Source: CAVVTR01 sp963751245
GTDB lineage: Bacteria > Acidobacteriota > Thermoanaerobaculia > Thermoanaerobaculales > Thermoanaerobaculaceae
Assembly: GCA_963751245.1 (NCBI GenBank)
Contig: CAVVTR010000007.1
Coordinates: forward strand, 310,001 to 374,000
Reading direction: 5' to 3'
DNA length: 64,000 bases
Below the pieces are notes generated by a model. That model ran no database searches. It was not told the origin of the DNA and was given only the letters and a program-made list of their open reading frames with translations. Positions 8,219 to 17,991 of this stretch are shown in pieces. Within the stretch, counting starts at the first letter, position 1. Every line of letters starts with the position of its first letter. The position numbers and the translations under genes were made by a program.

Positions 8219-8221
8219 GGC

Positions 8222-8674
8222 TCAGGCCTCCTTGCTGACGAAGATCTGGTCCCCGGCCATGTCGACCTTGTACGGCGTGAGGGGCTTCGGGGGCGGCCCG
8301 CCGACGTTCTTCCCCTGCAGGTCGTAGAGGCCGTTGTGGCAGGCGCACCAGATCTCCTGCAGGTCGGGGCGGTACTGGACCGTGCACTGCAGGTGGGTGC
8401 ACACCGCCGAGAAGGCGCGGACCTCGCCCGTCGGCGTGCGGACGAGGATCCCCGGCAGCGACCCGAAGCGGAAGATCTTGCCACTGTTGGGTGGCAGCGC
8501 CGACAGCGTCCCGGCGAGCACGCGGTTCACCGGTGCCTCGGCCACCTTCGGCGGCACCACGTAGCGGAAGACCGGGTACAGCGCCGCGATCACCGTGGCG
8601 CCGACCGAGGTGCCGAGCAGCCAGTTGATGAAGGTCTTGCGCGACACCGATGCGTCGCGGCTCCGTGCGCCCAT
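8222..8674 (-). CDS. Rieske iron-sulfur protein of the bc complex
   Basis: A 150-residue protein with one N-terminal membrane helix (WLLGTSVGATVIAALYPVF), preceded by an S-R-K segment that could be a Tat-type leader although the twin arginine is not complete. The 2Fe-2S cluster ligands are CTHLQC and CACHNG, residues about 92-113, with two cysteines and two histidines as in all Rieske proteins. It is first in the Rieske-cytochrome b-nonahaem cytochrome operon. The ATG at 8674 is 23 bases from the dyad at 8698-8712. Confidence 0.93.
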   Translation of the reverse strand: MGARSRDASVSRKTFINWLLGTSVGATVIAALYPVFRYVVPPKVAEAPVNRVLAGTLSALPPNSGKIFRFGSLPGILVRTPTGEVRAFSAVCTHLQCTVQYRPDLQEIWCACHNGLYDLQGKNVGGPPPKPLTPYKVDMAGDQIFVSKEA

Positions 8675-8697
8675 TGAGCCCCCCCTTTCACGGCCGA

Positions 8698-8712
8698 GAC
8701 AAATCTGTTGTC
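8698..8712. promoter_or_regulatory. Perfect 5-5-5 dyad between bc operon and Crp-family gene
   Basis: GACAA, five bases, TTGTC: a perfect inverted repeat in the 95-base divergent gap between the Rieske start (8674) and the regulator start (8770). Crp/FNR-family proteins bind short dyads as dimers, and divergent regulators often control both flanking promoters, so this is the best candidate operator. Its half-sites do not match the known FNR (TTGAT) or CRP (TGTGA) consensus. Confidence 0.45.
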
Positions 8713-8769
8713 ATGTTTCCTCTTTCCCCCCGGCACGTCAAGGGCAAGCCGCTCTGGCACAATGAGTCC

Positions 8770-9468
8770 GTGCCCGCAGAGCCCCTCGCCCAGGCCCTCC
8801 GCCGCGTCCCCATGCTGGCGTCGCTTCCTCCCGAGCTGCGCGACGCGTTGGCGGGGCTCGCCACGCGGCGGCCGGTGCGGCGGGGCGAGATCCTGTTCAC
8901 CGGAGGCGAAGCCGCGGCATTCCTGCCGCTCCTGCTGGCGGGGGAGGTGAAGCTGTTCCGCACCGGGGCGGACGGACGCGAGCAGGTCCTCCACCTGGTG
9001 CGCGGACCCGCCTCCTTCGCCGAGGCGGCGGTATTCGGGCCCGGTGTGTTCCCGGCGACGGCTGAGGTGGTGCGCCCGGGCTCGCTGGCCACGGTGCCCC
9101 GGGAGGCGCTGCTGGACCTCCTGCGCCGCCGCCCCGAGGTTTCGCTGGCGCTGCTCGCCTCCATGTCGGTCTGGCTGCGCCGTCTCGCGGACCTGATCGA
9201 GGACCTCGCCCTGCACAGCGTGGAGGAGCGGGTCGCGGCCTACCTGCTCACGGTGTTCGGCCGCTCGGGGCGGCCCCTGGACGCCGGCCTCGAGGTCCGC
9301 CTCGACGACCCCAAGCGCCTCATCGCTGCGGTGTGCGGGACGGCGCCGGAGGTGCTCTCACGCACGTTCCGGCGTCTCGCCGACACCGGCGTGGTGCGGG
9401 TGGAGGGGCCGGTCGTGACGCTGCTCGATCCCGCCCGGCTCGCGGCGCTCGGCGGCGCCCCCGGTTGA
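8770..9468 (+). CDS. Crp/Fnr-family transcription regulator
   Basis: A 232-residue regulator with an N-terminal cyclic-nucleotide-binding-like beta barrel (about residues 10-115, RRGEILFTGGE near the start) and a C-terminal winged helix domain (RLIAAVCGTAPEVLSRTFRRL is the recognition helix region). The N-terminal cysteines that hold the FNR 4Fe-4S cluster are absent, so it is not a canonical oxygen sensor; effector unknown. GTG at 8770 is chosen because the barrel starts just after it; an in-frame ATG at 8713 would add 19 residues unlike the family and would overlap the dyad. It is divergent from the bc operon, which it probably regulates. Confidence 0.85.
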   Translation: MPAEPLAQALRRVPMLASLPPELRDALAGLATRRPVRRGEILFTGGEAAAFLPLLLAGEVKLFRTGADGREQVLHLVRGPASFAEAAVFGPGVFPATAEVVRPGSLATVPREALLDLLRRRPEVSLALLASMSVWLRRLADLIEDLALHSVEERVAAYLLTVFGRSGRPLDAGLEVRLDDPKRLIAAVCGTAPEVLSRTFRRLADTGVVRVEGPVVTLLDPARLAALGGAPG

Positions 9469-9573
9469 CCGCTCCCGGCGGGTGCGGCGACGCAGGAGGA
9501 ATCCCGCGGGCGCCGGCGGCGTTGGCGGCCACGCCCGTGTATGCTGAGCGGCGCGGGACGAAAGGCGGTCTTC

Positions 9574-10368
9574 GTGGTGCGGATCCTGTTCATCGGAGAT
9601 GTGGTCGCCAAGGTGGGACGGCGGGTCCTCAAGGATCACCTCCGCCGCCTGCAGGGGGAGCTGCAGGCGGACTTCACCATCGTCAACGTCGAGAACGCCG
9701 CCGGGGGGTTCGGCCTCACCGGGGCGGTGTGGGCCGAGCTGGCCCGCCTGCCCATCGACGTCTACACCTCGGGGAACCACATCTGGGACAAGAAGGACAC
9801 GGGCGGCCTCCTGGACGCGGAGCCGCGCCTGCTGCGGCCCGCCAACTACCCGGCGGGCAACCCGGGACGCGGCCACTGCGTGGTGCGCAGCCGCGCCGGG
9901 GTTCCCGTGGCGGTGGTCAACCTCCAGGGCCTGGTGTTCATGACGCCGGTGGAGAGCCCCTTCGTCGTCGCGGACCGTATCCTCGAGGAGGTCTCGGCCC
10001 AGGCCCGGGTGGTCTTCATCGACATGCACGCCGAAGCGACCTCCGAGAAGCAGGCCATGGCCGCCTACCTGGACGGCCGGGCCAGCGCCGTCATCGGCAC
10101 CCACACCCACGTCCCTACCGCCGACGAGCGCATCCTGCCCGGGGGCACCGCGGCCCTCACCGACGCCGGCATGTCGGGCCCGTACGGGGGGGTGATCGGC
10201 TTCAAGCCCCGCCAGGTCCTGGAGCGCTTCCTGCTCGGCACCCCCCGCTCCCTGGAGCCCGCCACCTCCGGTGGCGCCCTGTGCGGCGTGGTCGTGGACG
10301 TCGACGAGAGCACCGGCCGCGCCTCGTCCATCCGGCGCGTCCGGGTCGAGGAGGGCGAGGTGGGATGA
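9574..10368 (+). CDS. YmdB-family metallophosphoesterase (TIGR00282 type)
   Basis: A protein of about 264 residues with the motifs of the YmdB/DR1281 metallophosphoesterases: ILFIGDVV at the start, VNVENAAGGFG, TSGNHIWDKKD, VDMHAEATSEK-like FIDMHAEATSEK, GTHTHVPTAD and DAGMSGPYGG. Known members bind two metal ions and hydrolyse cyclic nucleotides such as 2',3'-cAMP. The start is uncertain: GTG at 9574 has AAAGG about nine bases upstream, and GTG at 9577 is equally possible. The gene overlaps the next by four bases (ATGA), which ties it to the envelope glycosyltransferases. Confidence 0.85.
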   Translation: MVRILFIGDVVAKVGRRVLKDHLRRLQGELQADFTIVNVENAAGGFGLTGAVWAELARLPIDVYTSGNHIWDKKDTGGLLDAEPRLLRPANYPAGNPGRGHCVVRSRAGVPVAVVNLQGLVFMTPVESPFVVADRILEEVSAQARVVFIDMHAEATSEKQAMAAYLDGRASAVIGTHTHVPTADERILPGGTAALTDAGMSGPYGGVIGFKPRQVLERFLLGTPRSLEPATSGGALCGVVVDVDESTGRASSIRRVRVEEGEVG

Positions 10369-11132
10369 CCGCCGATCTCGCGGTCCTCGTCACCGCCCGC
10401 GACGAGGAGGAGCAGATCGGCGCCGCCCTCGGCACGGTAGCGGGCTGGGCCGCGGAGCTCGTGGTGGTCGTCGATCCTCGCACCCGGGACCGCACCCGGG
10501 AGCTCGCCGCGGACGCCGGGGCGCGGGTGCTCGAGCACCCCTTCGCGGGCTCCGGCGCCCAGTGCAACTTCGGCCTGGACCGGTGCCGCCACCGCTGGGT
10601 GTTCGTGCTCGACGCCGACGAGCGCGTCGGCGGGCCGCTGCGGGCGGCCGTGGCCGCCGCGGTGGCCGCGCCCCGCCACCCGGCGTACGCCGTGCGTCGG
10701 CGCAACCTCGCCTTCGGCCGGCCGCTCCGCTTCGGCGACTGGGGGCGCGACCGCGTCGTGCGCCTCGTGGACCGGTTCGAGGCCCGCTACGTGGAGCTGT
10801 CGGTGCACGGGGCGGTGAACGCCGCCTCCGTGGGGCGCCTCGAGGGTGAGCTGGAACACCACACCCTGCGCACCCTGGAGCAGTATCTTCCCAAGGTGCA
10901 AGATTACGCGCGGCGCGGGGCCGCCGACCTCGTGGCGGCGGGCCGCCGGGCCTCGTGGGCTGGGGCGGTGGGTCATGGGGCGTGGCGTTTCTTCAGGTCC
11001 TACGTGTTTCGCCTGGGCCTCCTCGACGGCGGGCCCGGCCTGGTGGTGGCGGCCCTCGGGGCCTGGGGCACCTTCCTCAAGTGGACCGCGGTGTGGGAGG
11101 CGGGGGCGACGCCTGCGCGGTCCGCTCCGTAA
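10365..11132 (+). CDS. Family 2 glycosyltransferase, WaaE/LgtF-like
   Basis: A 255-residue GT-A glycosyltransferase. The nucleotide-sugar motif region is LAVLVTARDEEEQIG at the start, followed by VVVVDPRTRDRT, then the metal-binding LDADERV at residues about 85-91. The C-terminal half has a basic, partly hydrophobic segment (RFFRSYVFRLGLLDG), as in WaaE/LgtF-type lipopolysaccharide core beta-glucosyltransferases that work at the inner face of the membrane. Next to a heptosyltransferase-like gene, this fits LPS inner-core synthesis. The sugar donor is not determined. Confidence 0.85.
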   Translation: MTADLAVLVTARDEEEQIGAALGTVAGWAAELVVVVDPRTRDRTRELAADAGARVLEHPFAGSGAQCNFGLDRCRHRWVFVLDADERVGGPLRAAVAAAVAAPRHPAYAVRRRNLAFGRPLRFGDWGRDRVVRLVDRFEARYVELSVHGAVNAASVGRLEGELEHHTLRTLEQYLPKVQDYARRGAADLVAAGRRASWAGAVGHGAWRFFRSYVFRLGLLDGGPGLVVAALGAWGTFLKWTAVWEAGATPARSAP

Positions 11133-11143
11133 GAATCATCGAC

Positions 11144-12220
11144 ATGCCTGAGCGCTTCCGCGTGCTGGTCGACCTCCCCAACTGGCTCGGCGACATCGTG
11201 CACACGCTGCCGGCGGTGTGGCGCCTGTGCGACGCTTTCGGACCCGAGGCCGTGCACCTCGCGGTCCCGCACGCCTACGCCGGCCTCGGCGCGCTCCTGC
11301 GGTGCCCCGTGCACCCGCGTCCGCGCAGCGCCGGCTTCGCGTGGGGGCGCACGTTGCCGCGCGGGATGGACGCGGCGCTGACGGCGCGTCACTCCACCCG
11401 GGCGAAGCTCCTCGTGGCCGGCACCGGCGCCCGCATCCGCCTCGCCAGCCGGGGCCGGGGCGCCGCCGTGCTGGGGCTCACTCCCTTCGCGGTGGACCGT
11501 TACCGTCACCAGCGTCACGACCTCGACGGCGCGCTGGCCCGCCTGGGCGTGGAGGGCGCCGGCGATGGCTCCCTGGCGCTGCCGCTGGGCGCCGAGCTCG
11601 TCCACTCCGGAGGGTGCCGCCGCGCGCTGCTCGCCGGCGGCGCGCCCCTGGTGGCGCTCCTGCCCGCGTCGCACCACTGCCCGGCCAAGCGCTACCCGGT
11701 GGCGGGGTTCGCGGCGGTGGCGCGGGCGCTCGAGGCGGAGGGCCTTCGCACGGCCGTGGTGGTGGGGCCGGGGGAGGAGGCGCTGGGGCTCGCGGTGGCG
11801 GAGGCTGCGCGCTGCGGGATGCTCCCGACGTCGGTGCCGCTGGTGGAGGTGGCGGGGCTGCTGGCGAGCTGCCAGGCGGCGGTGGGCAACGACTCGGGCC
11901 TGACGCACCTGGCCGCCGTGGCGGGGTGTCCCACCGTGGCGCTGTTCGGTCCCACGGATCCGCGGCGGACGGCGCCCGTGGGCGGGGCCGCCGTCCTGGA
12001 CGCCCGGGGGCCCGGCGAGGGCAGGCGGGCGCTGCGGGCCCTGGAGGGGCTGGACCCCGCGCGCGTGGTCGCGGCCGTGACCGCGGTGATGCGCGAGCAC
12101 GACGCGGCGCGGGCGGGAGAGCCGGCGTCCGGGTTGCGCCGCGAGGAGAAGATGATTAGAATGTGCCGCGGTGGTGGGCCGCTAGCTCAATTGGCAGAGC
12201 AAGGGACTCTTAATCCCTAG
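11144..12220 (+). CDS. Family 9 glycosyltransferase (ADP-heptose:LPS heptosyltransferase-like)
   Basis: A 358-residue GT-B enzyme: VLVDLPNWLGDIVHTLPAV at the N terminus, PASHHCPAKRYPVAGF in the donor domain, and the family's GNDSGLTHLAAVAG and VALFGPTDPRRTAP near the end. It would add heptose or a related sugar to the LPS inner core. The family part ends near residue 325. The frame then runs on for about 30 codons through the promoter of tRNA-Lys and stops (TAG) inside the tRNA gene itself at 12218-12220. The ribosome-binding site before the ATG at 11144 is weak, so expression may depend on the gene before it, 11 bases away. Confidence 0.85.
   Translation: MPERFRVLVDLPNWLGDIVHTLPAVWRLCDAFGPEAVHLAVPHAYAGLGALLRCPVHPRPRSAGFAWGRTLPRGMDAALTARHSTRAKLLVAGTGARIRLASRGRGAAVLGLTPFAVDRYRHQRHDLDGALARLGVEGAGDGSLALPLGAELVHSGGCRRALLAGGAPLVALLPASHHCPAKRYPVAGFAAVARALEAEGLRTAVVVGPGEEALGLAVAEAARCGMLPTSVPLVEVAGLLASCQAAVGNDSGLTHLAAVAGCPTVALFGPTDPRRTAPVGGAAVLDARGPGEGRRALRALEGLDPARVVAAVTAVMREHDAARAGEPASGLRREEKMIRMCRGGGPLAQLAEQGTLNP
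12134..12162 (+). promoter_or_regulatory. Sigma-70-type promoter of tRNA-Lys/tRNA-Leu
   Basis: TTGCGC at 12134-12139 and TAGAAT at 12157-12162 are separated by exactly 17 bp. Initiation would fall near 12169, seven bases before the first base of tRNA-Lys, as expected for a stable-RNA promoter. It lies wholly inside the 3' end of the heptosyltransferase frame. Confidence 0.65.
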
Positions 12221-12251
12221 GTTGTAGGTTCGATTCCTACGCGGCTCACCA
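12176..12251 (+). tRNA. tRNA-Lys (CTT)
   Basis: A complete cloverleaf of 76 bases with encoded CCA. The acceptor stem GGGCCGC pairs with GCGGCTC (one G-U), the D arm is GCTC/GAGC, and the anticodon stem AGGGA/TCCCT encloses loop CTCTTAA, giving anticodon CTT for the lysine codon AAG. The T arm is GTAGG-TTCGATT-CCTAC. It is followed 13 bases later by tRNA-Leu. Confidence 0.95.
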
Positions 12252-12264
12252 ATTTCCTGACCCC

Positions 12265-12351
12265 GCGAAAGTGGCGGAACGGCAGACGCGCGAGACTTAG
12301 GATCTCGTGGGCTTCGTGCCCATGGGGGTTCGAGTCCCCCCTTTCGCACCA
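12265..12351 (+). tRNA. tRNA-Leu (TAG)
   Basis: A class II tRNA of 87 bases with encoded CCA. The acceptor stem GCGAAAG pairs with CTTTCGC. The anticodon stem CGAGA/TCTCG holds loop CTTAGGA, so anticodon TAG, reading CUA and related leucine codons. The long variable arm (GGGC-TTCGT-GCCC) and T arm (GGGGG-TTCGAGT-CCCCC) are clear. It ends 11 bases before the trigger factor start, so it may share a transcript with tig. Confidence 0.95.
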
Positions 12352-12362
12352 CGGGAGACAGC

Positions 12363-13640
12363 ATGGACTACAGCATCGACCGTCCCACGCCGTGCCGCGT
12401 CGTCCTCACGGCCACGATTCCCGTCGACCAGGCCGCCGGAGCGAGGGAGCACGTCCTGCGCTCCTTCCTGCGCGCGGCGCAGGTGCCGGGCTTCCGCAAG
12501 GGCAAGGCCCCCCGGTCCCTGGTGGAGCGCCGCTACGAGGAGCAGATCAGGGAGGACGTGCAGGAGAGGCTGCTGCACGACACCTGGCACGAGGTGAGCG
12601 AGAAGGAGTCGCTGCGCCCCGTGGGCCAGGGGGTCGGGGTGGACGGCACCTGGAAGGATGACGGCAGCTACGTCGTCACCCTCGAGGCGGAAGTCTACCC
12701 CGAGGTCACGCTGCCTCCCCTGGAGGGCTTCGCCCCGCCGCCGTTCGAGCTCGAGCCCAGCGAAGAGGAGATCGACGGCGCCATCGCCCAGCTCCGCGAG
12801 CGCCAGGCCGCCTGGGACCCGGTGGAGGGCGTCGCGGCCGCCGAGGGCATGCTCGTGGAAGCCGAGGTCAGCGGGGAGTTCCCCGAGGGCGGCGGCGAGC
12901 CGTTCTCCGGGGAGCGCTCGCTCTTTCAGCTCGGCCAGAACGAGGTGCCCGAGGAGATCGAGGCCGCCGTGGCCGGTCACGCGGTGGGGGACGAGGTGGA
13001 GGTCGAGCGGACCCTGGGCGAGGACGCTGGCGAGGACGCGGCCGGCAAGCCGGCCCGCTTCAGGGTGGTCCTCAAGAGCCTGCGGACCAAGCGCCTCCCC
13101 GACCTCGACGACGCCTTCGCCGAGTCGCTGGGCTTCGAGAAGGGGTTCGCGACGCTACGCGACGCCGTCGTCGAGCGGTTGCGGGCCGAGAAGCGGCAGC
13201 AGCGCCGCGAGACGTGGCGGGGGGCCCTGGTCGCCCACCTGGCCGGCGAGACGCCGCTGGACCTGCCCGAGACCCTGGTAGTGGAGGAGACCCGTAAGGA
13301 CCTCATGGACTTCGCCCGCGCCCTGGCGCGGCGGGGCATCGACCCCGAGAAGGCCGAGGTAGACTGGGACGGGCTCCAGAAGGAGATGCGGCAGCGGGTC
13401 GAGTCCCGCCTCCGCGCCGAGCTCCTCCTCGATGCCGAGGCGGACCGCCAGGGTGTCGTCGTGGACGACGCCGCCGTCGATGCCGAGGTGGAGCGCCAGG
13501 CCGAGCGCATGAAGGTCCCCTTCGCGGAGCTCAGGGGGAACCTCGCCAAGAGCGGCGGGGTCGACCGGATCCGCGGGGTGCTGCGGCGGGAGCGCGCCGT
13601 GGACGCGATCCTCCAGCCTGCCGAGGAGAAAGGGGCGTGA
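12363..13640 (+). CDS. tig: Trigger factor
   Basis: A 425-residue ribosome-associated chaperone. The ribosome-docking signature appears as VPGFRKGKAPRSLVERRY at residues about 40-57. The middle holds a degenerate FKBP-like prolyl isomerase domain (about 150-240), and the C-terminal helical chaperone domain fills the rest. It acts on nascent chains at the exit tunnel. It is followed by clpP, clpX and lon, a common tig-clpP-clpX-lon order. Length and domain order are normal. Confidence 0.95.
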   Translation: MDYSIDRPTPCRVVLTATIPVDQAAGAREHVLRSFLRAAQVPGFRKGKAPRSLVERRYEEQIREDVQERLLHDTWHEVSEKESLRPVGQGVGVDGTWKDDGSYVVTLEAEVYPEVTLPPLEGFAPPPFELEPSEEEIDGAIAQLRERQAAWDPVEGVAAAEGMLVEAEVSGEFPEGGGEPFSGERSLFQLGQNEVPEEIEAAVAGHAVGDEVEVERTLGEDAGEDAAGKPARFRVVLKSLRTKRLPDLDDAFAESLGFEKGFATLRDAVVERLRAEKRQQRRETWRGALVAHLAGETPLDLPETLVVEETRKDLMDFARALARRGIDPEKAEVDWDGLQKEMRQRVESRLRAELLLDAEADRQGVVVDDAAVDAEVERQAERMKVPFAELRGNLAKSGGVDRIRGVLRRERAVDAILQPAEEKGA

Positions 13641-13642
13641 CC

Positions 13643-14227
13643 ATGCTCATCCCGATGGTTGTGGAGCAGACCAGCCGCGGCGAGCGCGCGTACGACATCT
13701 TCTCCCGCCTGCTCAAGGACAACGTGATCTTCCTCGGCGAGCCGGTGGACGACCATGTGGCCTCGCTGGTCATCGCCCAGCTGCTCTTCCTCGAGGCCGA
13801 GAACCCCGAGAAGGACATCTATCTCTACATCAACTCCCCGGGCGGGTCGGTCACCGCGGGGCTCGCGATCTACGACACCATGCAGTACGTGAAGCCCGAC
13901 GTGGCGACCATCTGCATGGGCCAGGCGGCGTCCATGGCGGCCGTCCTCCTGGCCGGAGGCGCCGAGGGCAAGCGCAGCGCGCTCCCCCACTCGCGCGTGC
14001 TGCTCCACCAGCCGCTGCTGTACGGGCTGGGCGGCCAGGCCACCGACATCGACATCCACGCCAAGGACATCATCCGGCTGCGCCAGCGCCTCAACGAGAT
14101 CCTTGCCCATCACACCGGACAGAAGCTCGACAAGATCTTCACGGACACGGAGCGCGACTTCATCCTGGAGGCGCCCGCCGCGCTGGACTACGGCCTCATC
14201 GACAAGGTCATCGACCGGAGGGAATAG
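13643..14227 (+). CDS. clpP: ATP-dependent Clp protease proteolytic subunit
   Basis: A 194-residue serine protease. The catalytic triad is visible: Ser97 in MGQAASMAA, His122 in LLHQPL and the Asp in TERDF (about 172). The NSPGGSV loop and the IGQ helix region are typical, and length matches ClpP. It would form a double heptamer fed by ClpX, encoded next. The start is ATG at 13643, two bases after the tig stop and spaced correctly from GGAGAAAGGGG; a GTG at 13637 overlapping the tig stop is the alternative. Confidence 0.95.
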   Translation: MLIPMVVEQTSRGERAYDIFSRLLKDNVIFLGEPVDDHVASLVIAQLLFLEAENPEKDIYLYINSPGGSVTAGLAIYDTMQYVKPDVATICMGQAASMAAVLLAGGAEGKRSALPHSRVLLHQPLLYGLGGQATDIDIHAKDIIRLRQRLNEILAHHTGQKLDKIFTDTERDFILEAPAALDYGLIDKVIDRRE

Positions 14228-14283
14228 ACGCGTCCGGGGGGCGTTGCGGACGCGGGGTGTAGAATGATCCTGGGGCGAGAAGA

Positions 14284-15528
<1,245 letters not shown>

Positions 15529-15589
15529 CGGCGTCGGCCCTTCCGCTGCGGAATTTTCCCCGCGACCGTCAACTCTTGCAGAGGGGGCT

Positions 15590-17986
15590 ATGAAAGAAGT
15601 CACCACCGAACTGCTACCGGCCGTCCCGCTTCGGGACATGGTCGTGTTTCCCCGGATGAAGGCGGCGTTCGTCGTCGGCAGGCCGGCCTCCGTCACGGCG
15701 CTCAAGCGGGCGCTGGAGGGGTCGGGGAAGCGTCTGTTCCTCGTCACCCAGCGCGATCCGCAGCAGGACGAGCCGGGTCCGGACGACGTCTACGAGATCG
15801 GCGTCATCGCCACCGTGCTCCAGCACGTCACCTTCCCCAACGGGACCATCAAGGTGGGCGTCGAGGGGATCGTCCGCGCGCGCTGGGCGGCGCTGCGCAA
15901 CGACGGCGAGCTGGGACACGAGGTGGAGGTGGCGCAGCTTCCCCCCTCGGTCATCAACGACCCCCGGGTCGCGCGGTACATGGCCAACCTGGTCAACCAG
16001 TTCCAGCAGTACGCCCGGCTCTCGCAGCAGATCGGCGTCGAGGGCATCCTGTCCGAGCTGCAGACGGAGGACCCGGAGCTGTTCGCCGACACGCTGGCCG
16101 CCGCGCTGCCCATCGCCACCGCCGACAAGCAGCAGCTCCTGGAGGTCACCAACGCCCTGGAGCGTCTCCAGCGCCTCAACGACATCCTCGACCTCGAGAT
16201 CGAGAAGGTGAACATCGACCGCCGCCTCAACTCCAAGGTCAAGAAGCAGATGGAGAAGGCCCAGCGGGAGTATTACCTGTCCGAGAAGGTCAAGGCCATC
16301 AACGAGGAGCTCGGGCGCACGGATGCCCGGGAGGAGTTCGAGGAGCTCGCCAAGCGGATCGAAGAGGCGGGCATGCCGAAGGACGTCAAGGAGCGGGCGC
16401 TGTCGGAGCTCAAGCGTCTCGAGGCGATGGCACCCATGTCCGCCGAGGCCACGGTGTCCCGCAACTACGTCGACTGGCTGCTGGCGGTACCGTGGGTGAA
16501 GTCGACGCGGGAGATCAGGGACATCCAGCGAGCCGAGCAGGTGCTCAACGAGGACCACTACGGCCTGGAGAAGGTCAAGGAGCGCATCCTCGAGTTCCTC
16601 GCCGTGCGCCAGCTGGTGCGTAAGACCCAAGGGAACGATCCTGTGCTTCGTGGGTCCCCCGGGCGTAGGCAAGACCTCCCTGGCCAAGTCCATCGCCCGG
16701 TCCACCGGGCGGAAGTTCGTGCGGCTGTCCCTGGGCGGAGTGCGCGACGAGGCCGAGATCCGCGGTCACCGGCGCACCTACATCGGCGCGTTCCCGGGCC
16801 AGATCGTCCAGATGATGAAGAAGGCCACCACGGTGAACCCGGTCTTCCTCCTCGACGAGGTGGACAAGATGTCGGCGGACTTCCGCGGTGATCCCTCGTC
16901 CGCCCTCCTGGAGGTGCTGGACCCGGAGCAGAACCACACCTTCGTGGACCACTACCTGGACGTCGAGTACGACCTCTCGCGGGTCTTCTTCATCGCCACC
17001 GCCAACGTCACCCACACCATCCCGGCCGCCCTGCTCGACCGCATGGAGATCATCCAGCTGTCCGGCTACACGCCCCACGAGAAGCTGCAGATCGCGCAGC
17101 GCTTCCTGGCGGCCAAGCAGGTCAAGCAGCAGGGACTGGGCGCCTTCGAGGTGGGGTTCGAGGACGACGCGGTCATGCTCCTCATCGAGCGCTACACCCG
17201 GGAGGCGGGGGTGCGCAACCTCGAGCGCGAGATCGCCTCCGTGTGCCGCAAGCTCGCCCGCGAGGTGCTCAAGAACCAGACCCGGAAGGGCTCCGCCATC
17301 ACCGTCACCCCGGAGCGCGTCGGCGAGCTTCTCGGCAAGCCCCGCTACCGCGTCACCCGGGCGGAGGACCGCAGCTACGTGGGTGTGGCCACCGGCCTGG
17401 CCTGGACCGAGGTGGGGGGGAGATCCTGTCCACCGAGGTCAGCCTCATGCGCGGCAAGGGACACCTGACCCTCACCGGGCAGCTCGGTGACGTCATGCAG
17501 GAGTCGGCGCGGGCGGCGCTGTCCTGGGTCCGGGCGCGGGCGGTGCAGCTGCCGCTGGACCCCGAGTTCTTCGAGCAGCACGACATCCACGTCCACGTGC
17601 CCGAGGGGGCGATCCCCAAGGATGGTCCCTCGGCGGGCGTGACCATGGCCACATCGCTGCTGTCGGCGGTGACCGGGGTGCCGGTGCGACAGGCCGTGGC
17701 GATGACGGGCGAGGTCACGCTGCGGGGCAAGGTGCTCCCCGTGGGCGGCATCAAGGACAAGCTGCTGGCGGCCTACCGGGCCGGGATCCACGAGGTGATC
17801 CTTCCCGAGGAGAACGAGAAGGACCTCGAGGAGATCCCCGAGGACATCCGCACGCTGATGCGCTTCCACCTCGTCACGAGCGTCGACGAGGTGATCCAGC
17901 TGGCCTTCGACGGCCCGCTCCCCGAGGGGCCGGAGCGGGTGAAGGACGACCCCGACAACCGCGTGGAGCCGCGCGTTTCGCACTGA
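15590..17986 (+). CDS. lon: Lon ATP-dependent protease, reading frame interrupted by two single-base indels
   Basis: Together the segments give a normal-sized Lon of about 798 residues. They comprise the N-terminal LON substrate domain (PAVPLRDMVVFPRMK), AAA+ domain (FVGPPGVGKT, FLLDEVDKM) and C-terminal protease with the Ser-Lys dyad (DGPSAGVTMATS and GGIKDKLLAAYRAG). The frame is lost twice. An extra base in GGGAACG at about 16631-16637 shifts to the next frame just before Walker A. A missing G in the seven-G run at 17414-17420 restores the original frame. The two changes cancel, so total length is a multiple of three. The conserved protein sequence on both sides is perfect, which favours base-calling errors over a pseudogene. 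Confidence 0.85.
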
Positions 17987-17991
17987 GGCCG

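Noticed and set aside
8650..8769. A 40-codon N-terminal extension of the Crp-family regulator
   Set aside because: The extension has no family likeness and would cross the dyad and promoter region; GTG at 8770 fits the domain start.
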